Of a stretch of DNA of 64,000 bases, positions 53,906-64,000 are shown one piece after another. The position numbers were made by a program, and so were the translations under genes. The notes beneath the pieces were generated by a model, which saw nothing but the letters and a program-made list of their open reading frames with translations, had not been told where the DNA came from and made no database searches. The stretch is from the NCBI GenBank assembly GCA_951812925.1, contig OX638369.1, positions 15,405,329-15,469,328 on the forward strand. Reading direction: 5' to 3'. The DNA is from Calliopum simillimum. Taxonomy: Eukaryota; Arthropoda; Insecta; Diptera; Lauxaniidae. Position 1 is the first letter of the stretch. Each line of letters opens with the position of its first letter.

Positions 53906-54007
53906 ATGGAAGATAAAGCAACATCAAAAGATTTGGATCAATGGATTGAGCAGTTGAATGAGTGTAATCAGTTGACAGAAACACAAGTGCGAACATTGTG
54001 TGATAAG
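53906..54007 (+). CDS. mts: PP2A catalytic subunit, first coding exon (microtubule star)
   Basis: 34 codons beginning [20 protein letters not shown] and ending TLCDK, followed by the donor GTAAGC in phase 0. This is the near-invariant N-terminus of the protein phosphatase 2A catalytic subunit, with one substitution (Ser for Thr) from the Drosophila sequence as I remember it. The rest of the catalytic domain, including the metal-binding GDVHG and GNHE motifs, is not in the window. The first intron is therefore over 9.9 kb. PP2A-C is the major cytoplasmic/nuclear Ser/Thr phosphatase, acting with A and B subunits. The exon is too short for simple ORF listing but is strongly supported by homology and splice site. 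Confidence 0.95.
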
Positions 54008-54989
54008 GTAAGCTGAACCAGTTTAATTTGCTAAGAATAAATGTAATTGTTACAAGCGAAAACATAAGGTCAATTCTGGAATATTAATTATTTTCATATT
54101 TGCAAATTGTCTGCTAATCAAATTGCGATTAAAAGAAAAACCAAAAATTTTAAACGAAATATATCTGTCCTGTTCTAAAGCATTACTATGAAGTATAGTG
54201 AGCAAGTGAGTGAGATATTTCATATTTACATCGTATTTCAAGTGTTTCGTTATTTGACGAACTTCGTTGTGCGGCCATCTTAAAATTCGAAATATGAGTG
54301 TGTCAAGTGTTCAAATACTTTATTAAAGTGCGAAAAGGATGACTGCGTTTGCATGTAAACTTGACGAATATTCTATTGCTGTGTATTTTGTGCTGCGTAT
54401 GTGTGCGTATGAATTAAGTCGTGAGCAGAATATGAAATGACTCAAAGTGCAAATTTTTTCTTTATCAATTAAATTTTATTTTCTTTTTTGCATTGTCTTC
54501 AGAGCTAGAAATTTATATTTAATTTGGTTTTTCTTGATTTTCTAACAAAAATGATGTACTTATTTGTGTTTAAATTTCTTTTATTTTGATTATTGCTTAA
54601 TATATGTCTGTTTTTATATTACTTATGCATTTTAAAATAGAAATACGCATTTTCATTCCGATTTTATGGTATGAGAGAATCTGAATTGAGGTCGCATTGT
54701 TTTAGAAAAACCTTTCCCCCATATTTTGGAATGCGTAGATAGGATTTTATTGATGTTACATGACTGCTTTGTCCGAAATTTTCAGGATTTTCAGACAACC
54801 TCTCTGGTTGTCCAAGTTTCATATCCTCTACATGAAATATTTTATAGGTGGACCTATTTAAAAATAAGTTTTTTTTTTCTATATTTGTTTCTTATAGACT
54901 CTAGCAACTAACTGAACGCTAGGTTGTTGTATGGAAAAGTGGATAGTGCACGCTCCCAAAAAACATTATTCATCAGATCTCTGGGCTTA

Positions 54990-56306
54990 ATGTTACATCA
55001 CCGACTGTTGTTGTTTTTTTTTTATTTTTTTTGCCCAAATAGGGCTCTGGGAATTAATTACAACAACAACAACAACAACCTCTGAACGCATCTACTTTCG
55101 GAAATATAGCCATCGAAAGATCGGGATATATCTTTTATAAAAATCGGTATAAGTTGGGAACCCCTGGATGGATTTCAAAAATATTGATGTCATATGAAAG
55201 GTATTTTATCAGGCTATATAATTGCCCTACAAAGTTTTTCAATTTAAGTGATTGTTTTCGAGATATGACAATTTTTCAAAATTTAACCCCATTTTTTTCG
55301 CAAAAAACCGTTATTTTTCCCAAAAAATGTGTTATTAACCTATAATTTTAATAACTAAATTAGATATACAACATGTATCTGAAATTGTATCATTAATAAC
55401 TTTTTATAGAAAAAAACAAAAATAGACCAAATCAATTTTCTTGAAATTAGGAACTTTAAACAACAACAATGCCAGAACAAACAACAACAACAACAACTAC
55501 AACAACAACAACTTGGATACTACAACAACAACAACAACAACAAAGAGGATCAGCTACTTATTATATTAAAAAAATTTAAAAATTTTATTAAAAATTGCGC
55601 GCGCAATTTGGCTAGCAAACTATGTGTTGGATTTATTATAGACTGATCCGCGGCCGAAGGCCGCCGCGAAGCCGGTGTCGGATTTTTGGGAGTTTTAAAT
55701 CCTGAGCTGCGGCCGCAGGCCGCCCAATTACCCCTACTCTTATGTAAAATTACTGTTGTTGTAGTAGTAGTAAAGTTGTTGTTGTCTTTTTAGCATTGTT
55801 GTTGTTTAAAGTTCCAAATTTGAAGAAAATTGATTTGGTCCATTTTTGTTTTTTTCTATAAAAATTTATTAATGATGCAATTTCAGATACATGTCGTATA
55901 TCAAATGAAAGGAAATAAATTAGGCTTTCTAATTTAGTTATTAAAATTATAGGTTAATAACACATGTTTTTGGAAAAATGACGGTTTTTTGCGAAAAAAA
56001 TGGGGTTAAATTTTGAAAAATTGTCATATCTCGAAAACTATCACTCAAATTGAAAAGCTTTGCAGCGCAATTATATAGCTTAGTAAAATACCTTTCATAT
56101 GACACCAATATTTTTGAAATCCATCCAGGGGTTCCCAACTTATATCGATTTTTATAAAAGATATATCCCGATCTTCCGATGGCTATATCTCCGAAAGTAG
56201 ATGCGCTCAGAGGTTGTTGTTGTTGTTGTTGTAATTAATTCCCAGAGCCCTATTTGGGCAAAAAAAAAAAAAAAAAAAAAAACAACAACAGTCGGTGATG
56301 TAAAAT
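54990..56306. repeat. Long palindrome (1.3 kb), family P1
   Basis: The outer ends TACATCACCGACTGTTGTTG and inverted CAACAACAGTCGGTGATGTA start arms of more than 400 bp that meet near 55640. Each arm has GAATTAATTACAACAACAAC, ATCCATCCAGGGGTTCCCAA-type text and a TAATAACACA block. The centre holds (CAA)n runs and a GC-rich module (55641-55760). It shares the ACCCCTGGATGG block with the palindrome at 22591-23456. Confidence 0.88.
55641..55760. repeat. GC-rich module shared with 57381-57495
   Basis: Contains GCGGCCGAAGGCCGCCGCGA and TTATGTAAAATTACTGTTG. The same order of blocks occurs inverted in the MITE at 57256-57578. It is strongly GC-rich against an AT-rich background. Function unknown. Confidence 0.7.
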
Positions 56307-57255
56307 TGTTCCGATCTCTGAAACTGATTGACACAGAAAGATTAAATTTTTTTGTTTAAAATTACCTTTTTTAATTTTTTTTATATTTTTCATCATGCCC
56401 ACAATAAGGAAGAATTTCTTTCAACGATTTCCATGTGGAAACAGGGACTTAGAAACTTTGTATAAATATTGAATAAAAATAATCAAATAATTGAAATCAT
56501 CGTTCAAACGCATTTTTTTTATAATTTTATTTAAACTAAAGTTCAAGTATAAATACCTTTTTTTTTAACGTTTAGGTTTTCTTTTAAATACCTAGGTACC
56601 TTAAAGTTATCTGTTTGCCATTTTGTCAGCATTTAAAAATGTCTGAAATATTTACCTGTACAATATAAAAAGCTAACAAACAACCTTCACGATCAACTGG
56701 AAGATAAAACCGGTAAATGTATTCTTTTTCTTCGACTTGATGCTGCATATTCTTTATTTCTTTTACATACTTTTATCGTTCCTTAATTCTTCTACTTTTA
56801 TTTTATGAACATATGTAGTTTCACCTTTTTTTTATTGCATCTTTCAGTTTGTCTTATCGTTTAAAAAATTTGTAGTCTTAAGAAAGGGCACCGAAAAGAA
56901 ATGTGAAAAAACATTAAGCATGAAAGAAGGAAAAAATAGCTATTAAGTTTCGAATGATTTGTATCCCTTCGTATTGCACTTGATTGTAATCGTTATATTT
57001 GCTTTCACTTTTTATTCGTGTCATCTTTTTGAACATTTCTCTACGCCATGATAGTCTCCAATATAATCAGAATATCAAAAATTTATAAATTTATAAATAA
57101 ACTTTGGTTCAATTATTTTTTGGTAAAATTTTGTCCTGTTCATCCCACACAATTTAGTGCAAAATTAATTTGATAAAAATCCCAAAAATTTTTAAACCTT
57201 TCTTGAAACTTTGAAGCATTAATAATAGGTATACATTTATTCTACAGTCTGTCTA

Positions 57256-57578
57256 TTCGGGGGGACTCGTGTACGCGAAAACTCAATTAGCGTACGCGAA
57301 AACTCAATAAGCGTACGCGAAAACTCAATAAGCGTACGCGAAATCCAGTGAAGTTTTTTTCCCCGGGACGCAGCTTCGTTACAACAGTAATTTTACATAA
57401 AAGTAGGGGTAAGTGGGCGGCCTGCTCAGGATTTAAACCTGTCAGACATCCAACATCGGCTTCGCGGCGGCCTTCGGCCGCGTATCAGTATATAAATTAA
57501 TCAAGTTCCCCGGGGGAAAGAACTTCTCTGGATTTCGCGTATTCTAATTGAGTTTTCGCGTACGCGAGTCCCCCCGAA
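57256..57578. mobile_element. MITE with TTCGGGGGGACTCG ends and tandem 5' repeats
   Basis: TTCGGGGGGACTCG... and an inverted partner ending CCCCCCGAA are flanked by TA on both sides. The left end has four near-identical 21-22 bp units containing GCGTACGCGAAAACTCAAT; the right end has one and a half. The interior is the GC-rich module shared with 55641-55760. No ORF. Tc1/mariner/pogo ancestry is suggested by the TA target. Confidence 0.8.
57381..57495. repeat. GC-rich module, inverted copy of 55641-55760
   Basis: CAACAGTAATTTTACATAA, GGGCGGCCTGC and CGGCGGCCTTCGGCCGCG appear in mirrored order relative to the palindrome centre. Confidence 0.7.
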
Positions 57579-59276
57579 TAAACACTTCCTTTATTCTATT
57601 ATCCATGTTAAAGCCATTCCGTTGAAATATTAAACTGAAAATTTGTCCAAAAAGAAATACATTTTTTGTGTCCCGTCCATCCCAAACTTTTTGAACCATT
57701 TTTTCGGAACACAGGCTTCATATATATATCGTTTGTTTTTCTAAATATATACTCCTTTAAAAGAAAAAACCGCATCGCGACTCTTTACATCTAAATCAGC
57801 ACTTTCTATTATATCCCTACAACACATGTCCCGTCCATCCCCGTGGAATGGCTGATATATGGATTTTATGAGCTTTAAACTGGCTGTGTTAATGATCGAG
57901 CAAATTCGCTTCGCGCGATTCTAAGAAACACATAAGAAAATAAAATCTGCATCAAGCCGAGATTTTGCATAAAACTGGAACGACCTTCAAAAAATATTCA
58001 GCTTACTTTTTTGACATATTCTTTCAGATTCTTGTGGAATTACCAATGTCTTATGTGTATCATAAGTATTCAATCGCTTGTAATTCCGCTAGATCATAAA
58101 CACTCTGTCGCTAGCGATTACGCTTCTTGCGATTAAATGACTCATAGGTAACGATCAGAGTGCGGGCCTTAAGCAATGTTGCGCTCAAAGCAAAGCGTGG
58201 CGAAGATCAAGTTGCGATTAGTGATTCCAGTGGATGCTTTGAGCAAAGATGTGCTTTGCGCGTAGCTGGTGGTTTTTTTTTTTTTTTTTTTTTTGTTTTC
58301 AGTCGAATTAGAACAGGAAAATTAATGAATAAATGAAATAGCGATCAATAGCAGAAAACACACATAAAAATGCAAAACAAAGCGTGTGCGGCCCTTCGAG
58401 CAAGGGGTGAAGAAGAAAAAAAAAATATTGAATCTGTAATAAATTAACTTTCTAGGAATATCTAGAATCGTACTGTTATTTATTAATTTATTTCATTTCA
58501 ATTAAGAATACATAATCGTGTTTATTTAAAAAATAACGTTTGCATTATGGCTATATTTTAAATATAAAGTACACCCAATATTAAAACACTTTTTGTAGAT
58601 AAATAAGAGCTCTGAATATAGGAACAAGTATTTGCATAGGTTTTTTTTAATCTTTATGTTTTATTCGCATATCCGCTGTTTATGCTGGTTCTAAAAGTTC
58701 TATGTGTTATTTGTGCTGTTATTTATTTCACTTGCGTTTCAATTTCATTGAAGCTGTTTTCAGTTTTTCTTTTAAGATTATGTGCGCATAGCTACACTTG
58801 TGCGTATGTATAAATGAGGAGGACTACAAAGGTTGAAAATTTGAAAAAAAATAAATACGATTTGGTTCTACTAACGAGACCAAACAAATTAAGCTTTGAC
58901 CGTACCAAGAAGTTATATTTTAATGCGTGAAGAGATTATATTTCTGATTTCATTTTTCATATAGCAACCCGATGAAATCCATTATAATTCCTTAGGAATA
59001 GATATTGTAGAAATTAGCGACATCTCGATGCCAAATGAATTTCGGGAAAATGGAAAAAAATCATAGTAAAAACCCTAGAAACTTGGGGTGTTTCTTAAGA
59101 GTATGTATTCGAAATTTTGAGATATCTAGTTTTGCAACCGAAAATCACAGATGTCTGGTTTTGCAACCATAGTGGCTAATTATATCAGGTTTCGAGACCT
59201 TGTAAGTATTGTTGAAAATGACAAGCTGGATCCAATGATACCAAAAATTTGATTTTTGATTTAGTATCAGATGTTC

Positions 59277-59366
59277 GGGTTATCGGGAATTTTTCACAGA
59301 CTGCCGTGCATTCTCTATTGTAGTTTGAGAAAAATTCCCCGGGAATATTGATTCACGATAACCCCC
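59277..59366. mobile_element. Harbinger-like MITE, copy 3
   Basis: GGGTTATCGGGAATTTTTC ... TCACGATAACCCCC with the interior CATTCTCTATTGTAGTTTGA, matching the copies at 19.4 and 19.9 kb. The left end has changed (CGGG for CGTG). Confidence 0.7.
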
Positions 59367-62133
59367 GTTGTGTTTTGCAACTGGGCTACTCATGATAAAG
59401 GAACGAATTGTATTTGAAAGTTTTTTGACTACCTTTTAAGCGTTTTAAAACATTTTTAATTCTAAACAGACCACTGCCCTAAGTATTATCTGTACCAAAT
59501 TCCATGCATCTAGCCTTATCCGTTTACCCATTGACGCAATTTCAAAAACGCAATCAGGGCTCAACATACATAAAAGTATGAAAAAATCTGGGACTTTTTT
59601 TTTTGATATTTCGAGCCGATTTACGATCATCCATCATAAACTGCATTTAACAATCATTCTAATGTATATATATGTGTCCTACACAAGTCTTTGTAGAAAT
59701 TATTTTACATATTAAAGAAAAAATCAATAATTTGAATTTTTTTTTTTTTTTTTCCTTAACTCGTACATATATAGTATATTTCAGCGAGCTACTTTATTAC
59801 ACACTTATTTCATCACTTCAACAACACAACATTTTACTTTGTAGCATAAAAAACATTACTTTCTTTGCTTACTCACTCATTCATGCATCTAAACAACCAT
59901 TTACGTATCCATCCATCCCGCAGATCTCGACCAAGTCTTGTGTACGATGATTTTTTTTTTCAAGTGTTTCTTTAATACATTTCCTACTTTATTTTTGGTT
60001 CTTTTCTCTTATGTTTTCTTAACATTTTTGTCTAAAAATAGTATTTTCAAATATAAGAGTTCTTTTGCTTTTAATTAAGATTTTGTTTTACTTATTTCAA
60101 TTTGAAATATTTTATATACGTATCTACGAGTGAAGTATCTTTTGTTTTAACTTTTAATTGCTCTGCATGAAATGAATTTTAATTGGTATTGTATTGAATT
60201 AGTTTTGATATTATTGATTCATTAAAATTTTAAATCATATACATATTACATATTTTGTTTTTAATGAACAGAGTGATTTTTATCTTGATTTCAAGTTAAC
60301 TTATGCCCTTAAAGCAATTTCAGATCAACTGATTATATATTTTGTGTTCTTGAGGGATTAGTCTAAACATACATTTGGGGTCCTTTTTCGTCTATTATAC
60401 TATCAGGTAGTTGCGAGGATTGTTGTCGAAATGCCTCATCTTCTTTCCCCATAACTATGTACATAAATCATGCTAATAACAAGCATGTTTTCAAACCTTG
60501 TCGAGCCCAAAACTCATGATCCGAAATGGTCAATCATTCTGCTTGTTAACGCTGAGCATTGACATATTATGTGAGCCGGTATCTCAGCCTCTTCCTTCAT
60601 CAGTGATTCATACGTTAATCTGACATTCTTTTCGCAACCAACATAAGAAGTCAGCGATGAGTGTGTTTTGGGAACTTACGATCATATTTCGGATTTGATA
60701 AGAAAAACTTTAGATAATTCTCATTTCCGAAATATTAAATACTCGCAAGTGGACTGACGTTTGCAAAAATAAGCATGCAAATTGTTAAAATGTACCACAA
60801 ATTTGAATTTGCTGAATGTCAAATTTGTCAATATAATGGGAGTCGGAAGCAAATTTTATAAGTTTTTCAAGTTTATAGTAATATTCTTTCTTTGTGATTT
60901 GTTGATAAATGTGGCTAATTTATCCATCATCCGTCTCTATGTTGTAATCATTCAACCACACACCCACTAAACAATGAAATAATGTCACTCAACAGTTTCC
61001 GTTTTATATGGTTTTGCTTATTGTTTTCTTGTATAAAACTAAAATTTGCATTTTCATTCTGTGTAGGAACAAGAAAATGGCATTCAGAACTTGAATAATA
61101 TGTAATATTGTGCATACGTACCTTTTTTGGTGTTTTTATTTTATTATCGTGTGTTTAAGTTTGAGCTATAAACTTTGCACTAATTTTTTTTTCAACTGAC
61201 ATTTCAACGAAAGCAATGTAAAAAGTCTTGCAATTTTTTAATTAAAAAAAATACCAAGGAGTCACCATCTCTCACCATCTCCGAATTCAATAAAAATTTA
61301 GAAGATCATATAGCTAGATAAAAGTATCTAAAAAGACTACATATATTTTTGCAAGCATTTAACATATGAATGGGTTTTTTTTTTGAAAGTGGAACAGTGG
61401 AATAAATCCAGAAAGGGGTAAAAAAAGTACACATAATGTGCCATCATTTTTTTTTTTATAATTATAATCGAGTTTAGCTAGTGCAGCTTATAATTATTGG
61501 TTATTTGACTGATATCACTTTTCCAACTTAATGTCATAAACTCTCTGCCATCAAGGAAACTTCGCCTTAAAACATTGCCCAATTTAATTGATTTCCGTTT
61601 TAAAATGAGAAAAAAATTGTTTTACCATATTGAATTATGTTTTGAAACTTATTGATTGCTAAGGGAAATTTTATTTCTCTTATAAAAGCCCATACAATTG
61701 TCTCTAAAATGATACTTCTTCTTAACTCTTAAATGCAATGGTTCAGCCCCCAATATAGAGACGAAGCACCCCGTATGCAAAATCGGTCGCTGAACACGAA
61801 ATGGATATTAATTTTTCTGGGAAATGCACCGTTTTCCCGAAAAAACTGAAAGAGTGTGATTTGCGAGGAATATGGTACACTGGGGAAGAAAAACGTTTTT
61901 TAAATTTTTTTTTAATAAAAATTAACTATTTCCTTCATTTTTAATAAAAAAGAAAGCGTTTTACTAAGTTTAATACGTAGTTCTCATAATTACCAATTCC
62001 GGTTGGCCTCTGGAACGTAAAAGTAGCTGGAACGTATCCTTGAATATACATACTTATATATTGAAAATACATTTATCCAGAAAATACATTTAACCAGTTA
62101 ACTAATGACAAAGTACCGATGCATGGTGTATCA

Positions 62134-63305
62134 TACGTAGGCTGCTCGATTTATTTCTGGCCTAGGCAACACTAAGTGTTGCCAGGTGCAATCTGACATT
62201 TCTATTGGAAAGTTTGATATTTTTTAGCATAAACGTACTCAGAACGTTTTGACGTACGACCATCATTTGTGTTGTTTACAGTGACTTGAAAAAATCAATT
62301 TGGCAAAAAAATGGAATTAACTCGTGAACATTTTCGTGCGATAATTTTTCACAACTTTCGACGTGAGTGCATCGATGAACTTAAATCTTTGTATGACGAT
62401 GAAGCACCATCCTATAACACTGTAAAAAACTGGTTTAATGAGTTCAATCGTGGCCGACGCTCGCTCAAAGACGAATTCCGTGAAGGTCGTCCAAAAACGG
62501 CCGTTGTGCCAGAGAACATTGATGCCATGCTTGAACTGATAATGCAAGATCGTCATGTGACATGCCGTGAGATAGAGGCATCCTTGGGCATTTCTTCCAT
62601 CAGTATACATTCGATATTGCATGAACACCTGGCCGTAAAAAAGGTTTGTTCTCGTTGGATCCCGCACAATTTGACAATCGCTCAAAAAAGGCTCGTGTCG
62701 ATTCGTGCAAAGAAATGTTGAAAAAATACGATCGCGGTGCTTCAAAAGACGTTTATAAAATCGACACAGGTGACGAATCATGGATCTATGCGTTGAGCCC
62801 GAAACAAAACAGCAATCGACCGTGTGGGTCTTCGAAGACGAGCCAAATACAACGAAAGTTGTTCGTGGAAGAAGCACTTCGAAGCAAATGGTCGCCTGTT
62901 TCTTCGGCAAAACTGGTCATGTGGCGACTGTTCCTCTTGAGCAACGTAGGACGGTCAATTTTGAGTGGTAGTCTTCTGAGAAATTCGAAAAACGATTAAG
63001 AGAAGACGAATCATTGTTCACCATGACAATGCGAGCTCTCACACATCGGCTCAAACCAGCGCCATTTTGACCGGCCAAAACGTCGAATTGATGGGTCATC
63101 CGTCATACAGCCCTGACTTGACACCCAATGACTTCTTTTTATTCCCGCACATCAAGAAAAAATGCGTGGTCAATGATTTTCGTCGCCAAAAGATGCTGTT
63201 GAAGCGTTCAAAAACCATGTTTTGGATGTGTCTCAATCAGGGTGGAAAAAGTGCTTCGACAATTGGTTTGAGCGCATGCAAAAGTGTATAAATCAAAATT
63301 TTGCG
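62134..63305 (+). mobile_element. Decayed mariner element
   Basis: The left boundary is set at TA-CGTAGGCTGCTCGATTTAT; the transposase begins 177 bp later. An inverted partner of that end is not present after the coding region, so the right end is lost or badly diverged. A perfect hairpin GGCAACACT/AGTGTTGCC lies at 62164-62182 in the 5' UTR. Confidence 0.75.
62311..63291 (+). pseudogene. mariner transposase, frameshifted
   Basis: It starts MELTREHFRAIIFHNFRREC. It keeps a helix-turn-helix region (TVKNWFNEFNRGRRSLKDE; REIEASLGISS) and the linker HLAVKKVCSRWIPHNLTIAQ. The frame is then broken near 62690, near 62790 and after 62970. Catalytic blocks survive in shifted frames: TGDESWIY (first Asp), HHDNASSHTS-like text near 63020 (second Asp) and YSPDLTPNDFFLFP near 63105 (third Asp, the mariner DD34D-type position). 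At least three frameshifts and one stop make it inactive. The intact family protein is about 345 residues. Confidence 0.9.
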
Positions 63306-64000
63306 TAATTCAATAATATTAAAAAATATACAAACTTTGGTTGACTTGATATGAGTTTTACCCTTTCTATGTATTGATTAAAACTATTTAAAAAAGCTTC
63401 ACATTAAACGTTAAATATATACACATTAAAAATGGTGTTTTTAGAACAAAGATGGGGTGTGGTATTTGCGATTGAACTGAAATCATCATCAATATCAAGG
63501 TCATTTCAAGTCTTTGAGGGTGACGGCTTTACGCGTGCTCAAGCAGTAAATAACAAGAAATAATAAAAACTACGATTTAAAAGATTAAATATTTGCCAAG
63601 AAAATTTATTATCCCAAGGGGAAAAACTAGTAAGGGTCGCTCACAACAATTAAATGCGCCACATTGTATATAATAAAATTTCTGAATAACTCTGTCAGCT
63701 ATCCTCGAAGCTAATACGTATTTATATAGTTATTTCCATAGAAAATTCCCAAAAAAGTTTAAAATCTGGCAGCCCGAACGAAACATGTCATACATTGCGA
63801 CGGGGTTGGTCTCCTCCTCAGTAGGCGAATAACGAAGTTACTAATAAAAGAAATAATTAATTGGGCTCGGTTTAAAAGCAGAACAGGACACTCATATCAC
63901 TTTAATACAATCTAATGCTCCAACTGAACCATGTATATGATAGTCGAATACACATTTTTATCTATTATTCACATTATTTCTGAAAGACTTCATAATGCTT

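Larger units (their letters stand above)
54008..64000 (+). other. mts intron 1 (continues past window)
   Basis: At least 9.99 kb of intron. It carries a long palindrome (54990-56306), three small elements and a decayed mariner (62134-63305). The rest (54008-54989, 56307-57255, 57579-59276, 59367-62133 and 63306-64000) is AT-rich DNA in which I find no exon, RNA gene or ORF worth reporting. Repeats of CCCGTCCATCCC occur at 57674, 57832 and, as CCTGTTCATCCC, at 57135. Confidence 0.8.

Noticed and set aside
57135..57845. A complete MITE defined by CCCGTCCATCCC words
   Set aside because: Three copies of the word are present, but I could not find a matching left terminus or target duplication.
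54008..64000. Second coding exon of mts in the window
   Set aside because: No frame encodes the expected AKEIL... or GDVHG motifs anywhere to the right edge.

Overview
The window looks like AT-rich nuclear DNA of a higher (schizophoran) fly. Three conserved single-copy genes with fly-type exon structures sit among Ty3/gypsy, Tc1/mariner, piggyBac-like, jockey-like and palindromic elements. The genes are a PPM1L-type PP2C phosphatase (fly CG7115-like, + strand, its 5' end left of the window), Rack1 (complete, three coding exons, - strand) and the first coding exon of the PP2A catalytic subunit gene mts (+ strand, continuing past the right edge). From memory, Rack1 and mts are neighbours at 28D in Drosophila melanogaster, so this may be conserved microsynteny. 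The species cannot be fixed from the sequence alone.

Layout. 1-9467: Ty3/gypsy retrotransposon A on the - strand, with a 2.52 kb 5' LTR, a tRNA-Lys(CTT) primer site, a Gag carrying an N-terminal RING-H2 finger, and an intact Pol; its 3' LTR runs off the left edge. 9468-18245: PP2C exons, with a 4.4 kb intron full of nested palindromes and a TA-flanked MITE. 18246-33000: repeat-rich intergenic DNA. It holds Harbinger-like MITEs, a degenerate satellite, a composite retroposon with two hammerhead ribozymes, several kilobase-scale palindromes, arrays of a MITE whose terminal motif is repeated internally, a Tc1 deletion derivative and a 5'-truncated LINE. 33141-34679: Rack1. 35725-50420: Ty3/gypsy retrotransposon B (14.7 kb, identical-looking 794 bp LTRs, 4 bp target duplication, tRNA-Ser primer site, intact gag and pol, textbook -1 frameshift signal). 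It carries a palindromic Tc1 derivative and a second, diverged copy of the Pol C-terminus. 51880-53905: a MITE and a tandemly duplicated region upstream of mts. 53906-64000: mts exon 1 and its long first intron, with a 1.3 kb palindrome, MITEs and a decayed mariner.

The most notable item is the composite at 20984-22090. It has two identical sequences that satisfy every conserved position of a type I hammerhead ribozyme with a very short stem III, one on each strand. They lie in a repeat unit with tRNA-like A and B boxes, and the whole is flanked by a 12 bp target duplication. This architecture resembles Penelope-like terminal repeats and animal retrozymes. Other points of interest are the RING-finger Gag, the complete -1 frameshift cassette of element B, and several unrelated MITE families that share one design: the terminal motif is repeated inside the element in both orientations.

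The three host genes do not form an operon or pathway unit. All three relate to phosphorylation signalling or translation, and they sit close together only as chromosomal neighbours. Retrotransposon A lies in or upstream of a PP2C intron in antisense orientation. Retrotransposon B separates the divergently transcribed Rack1 and mts and accounts for most of their 19 kb intergenic distance.
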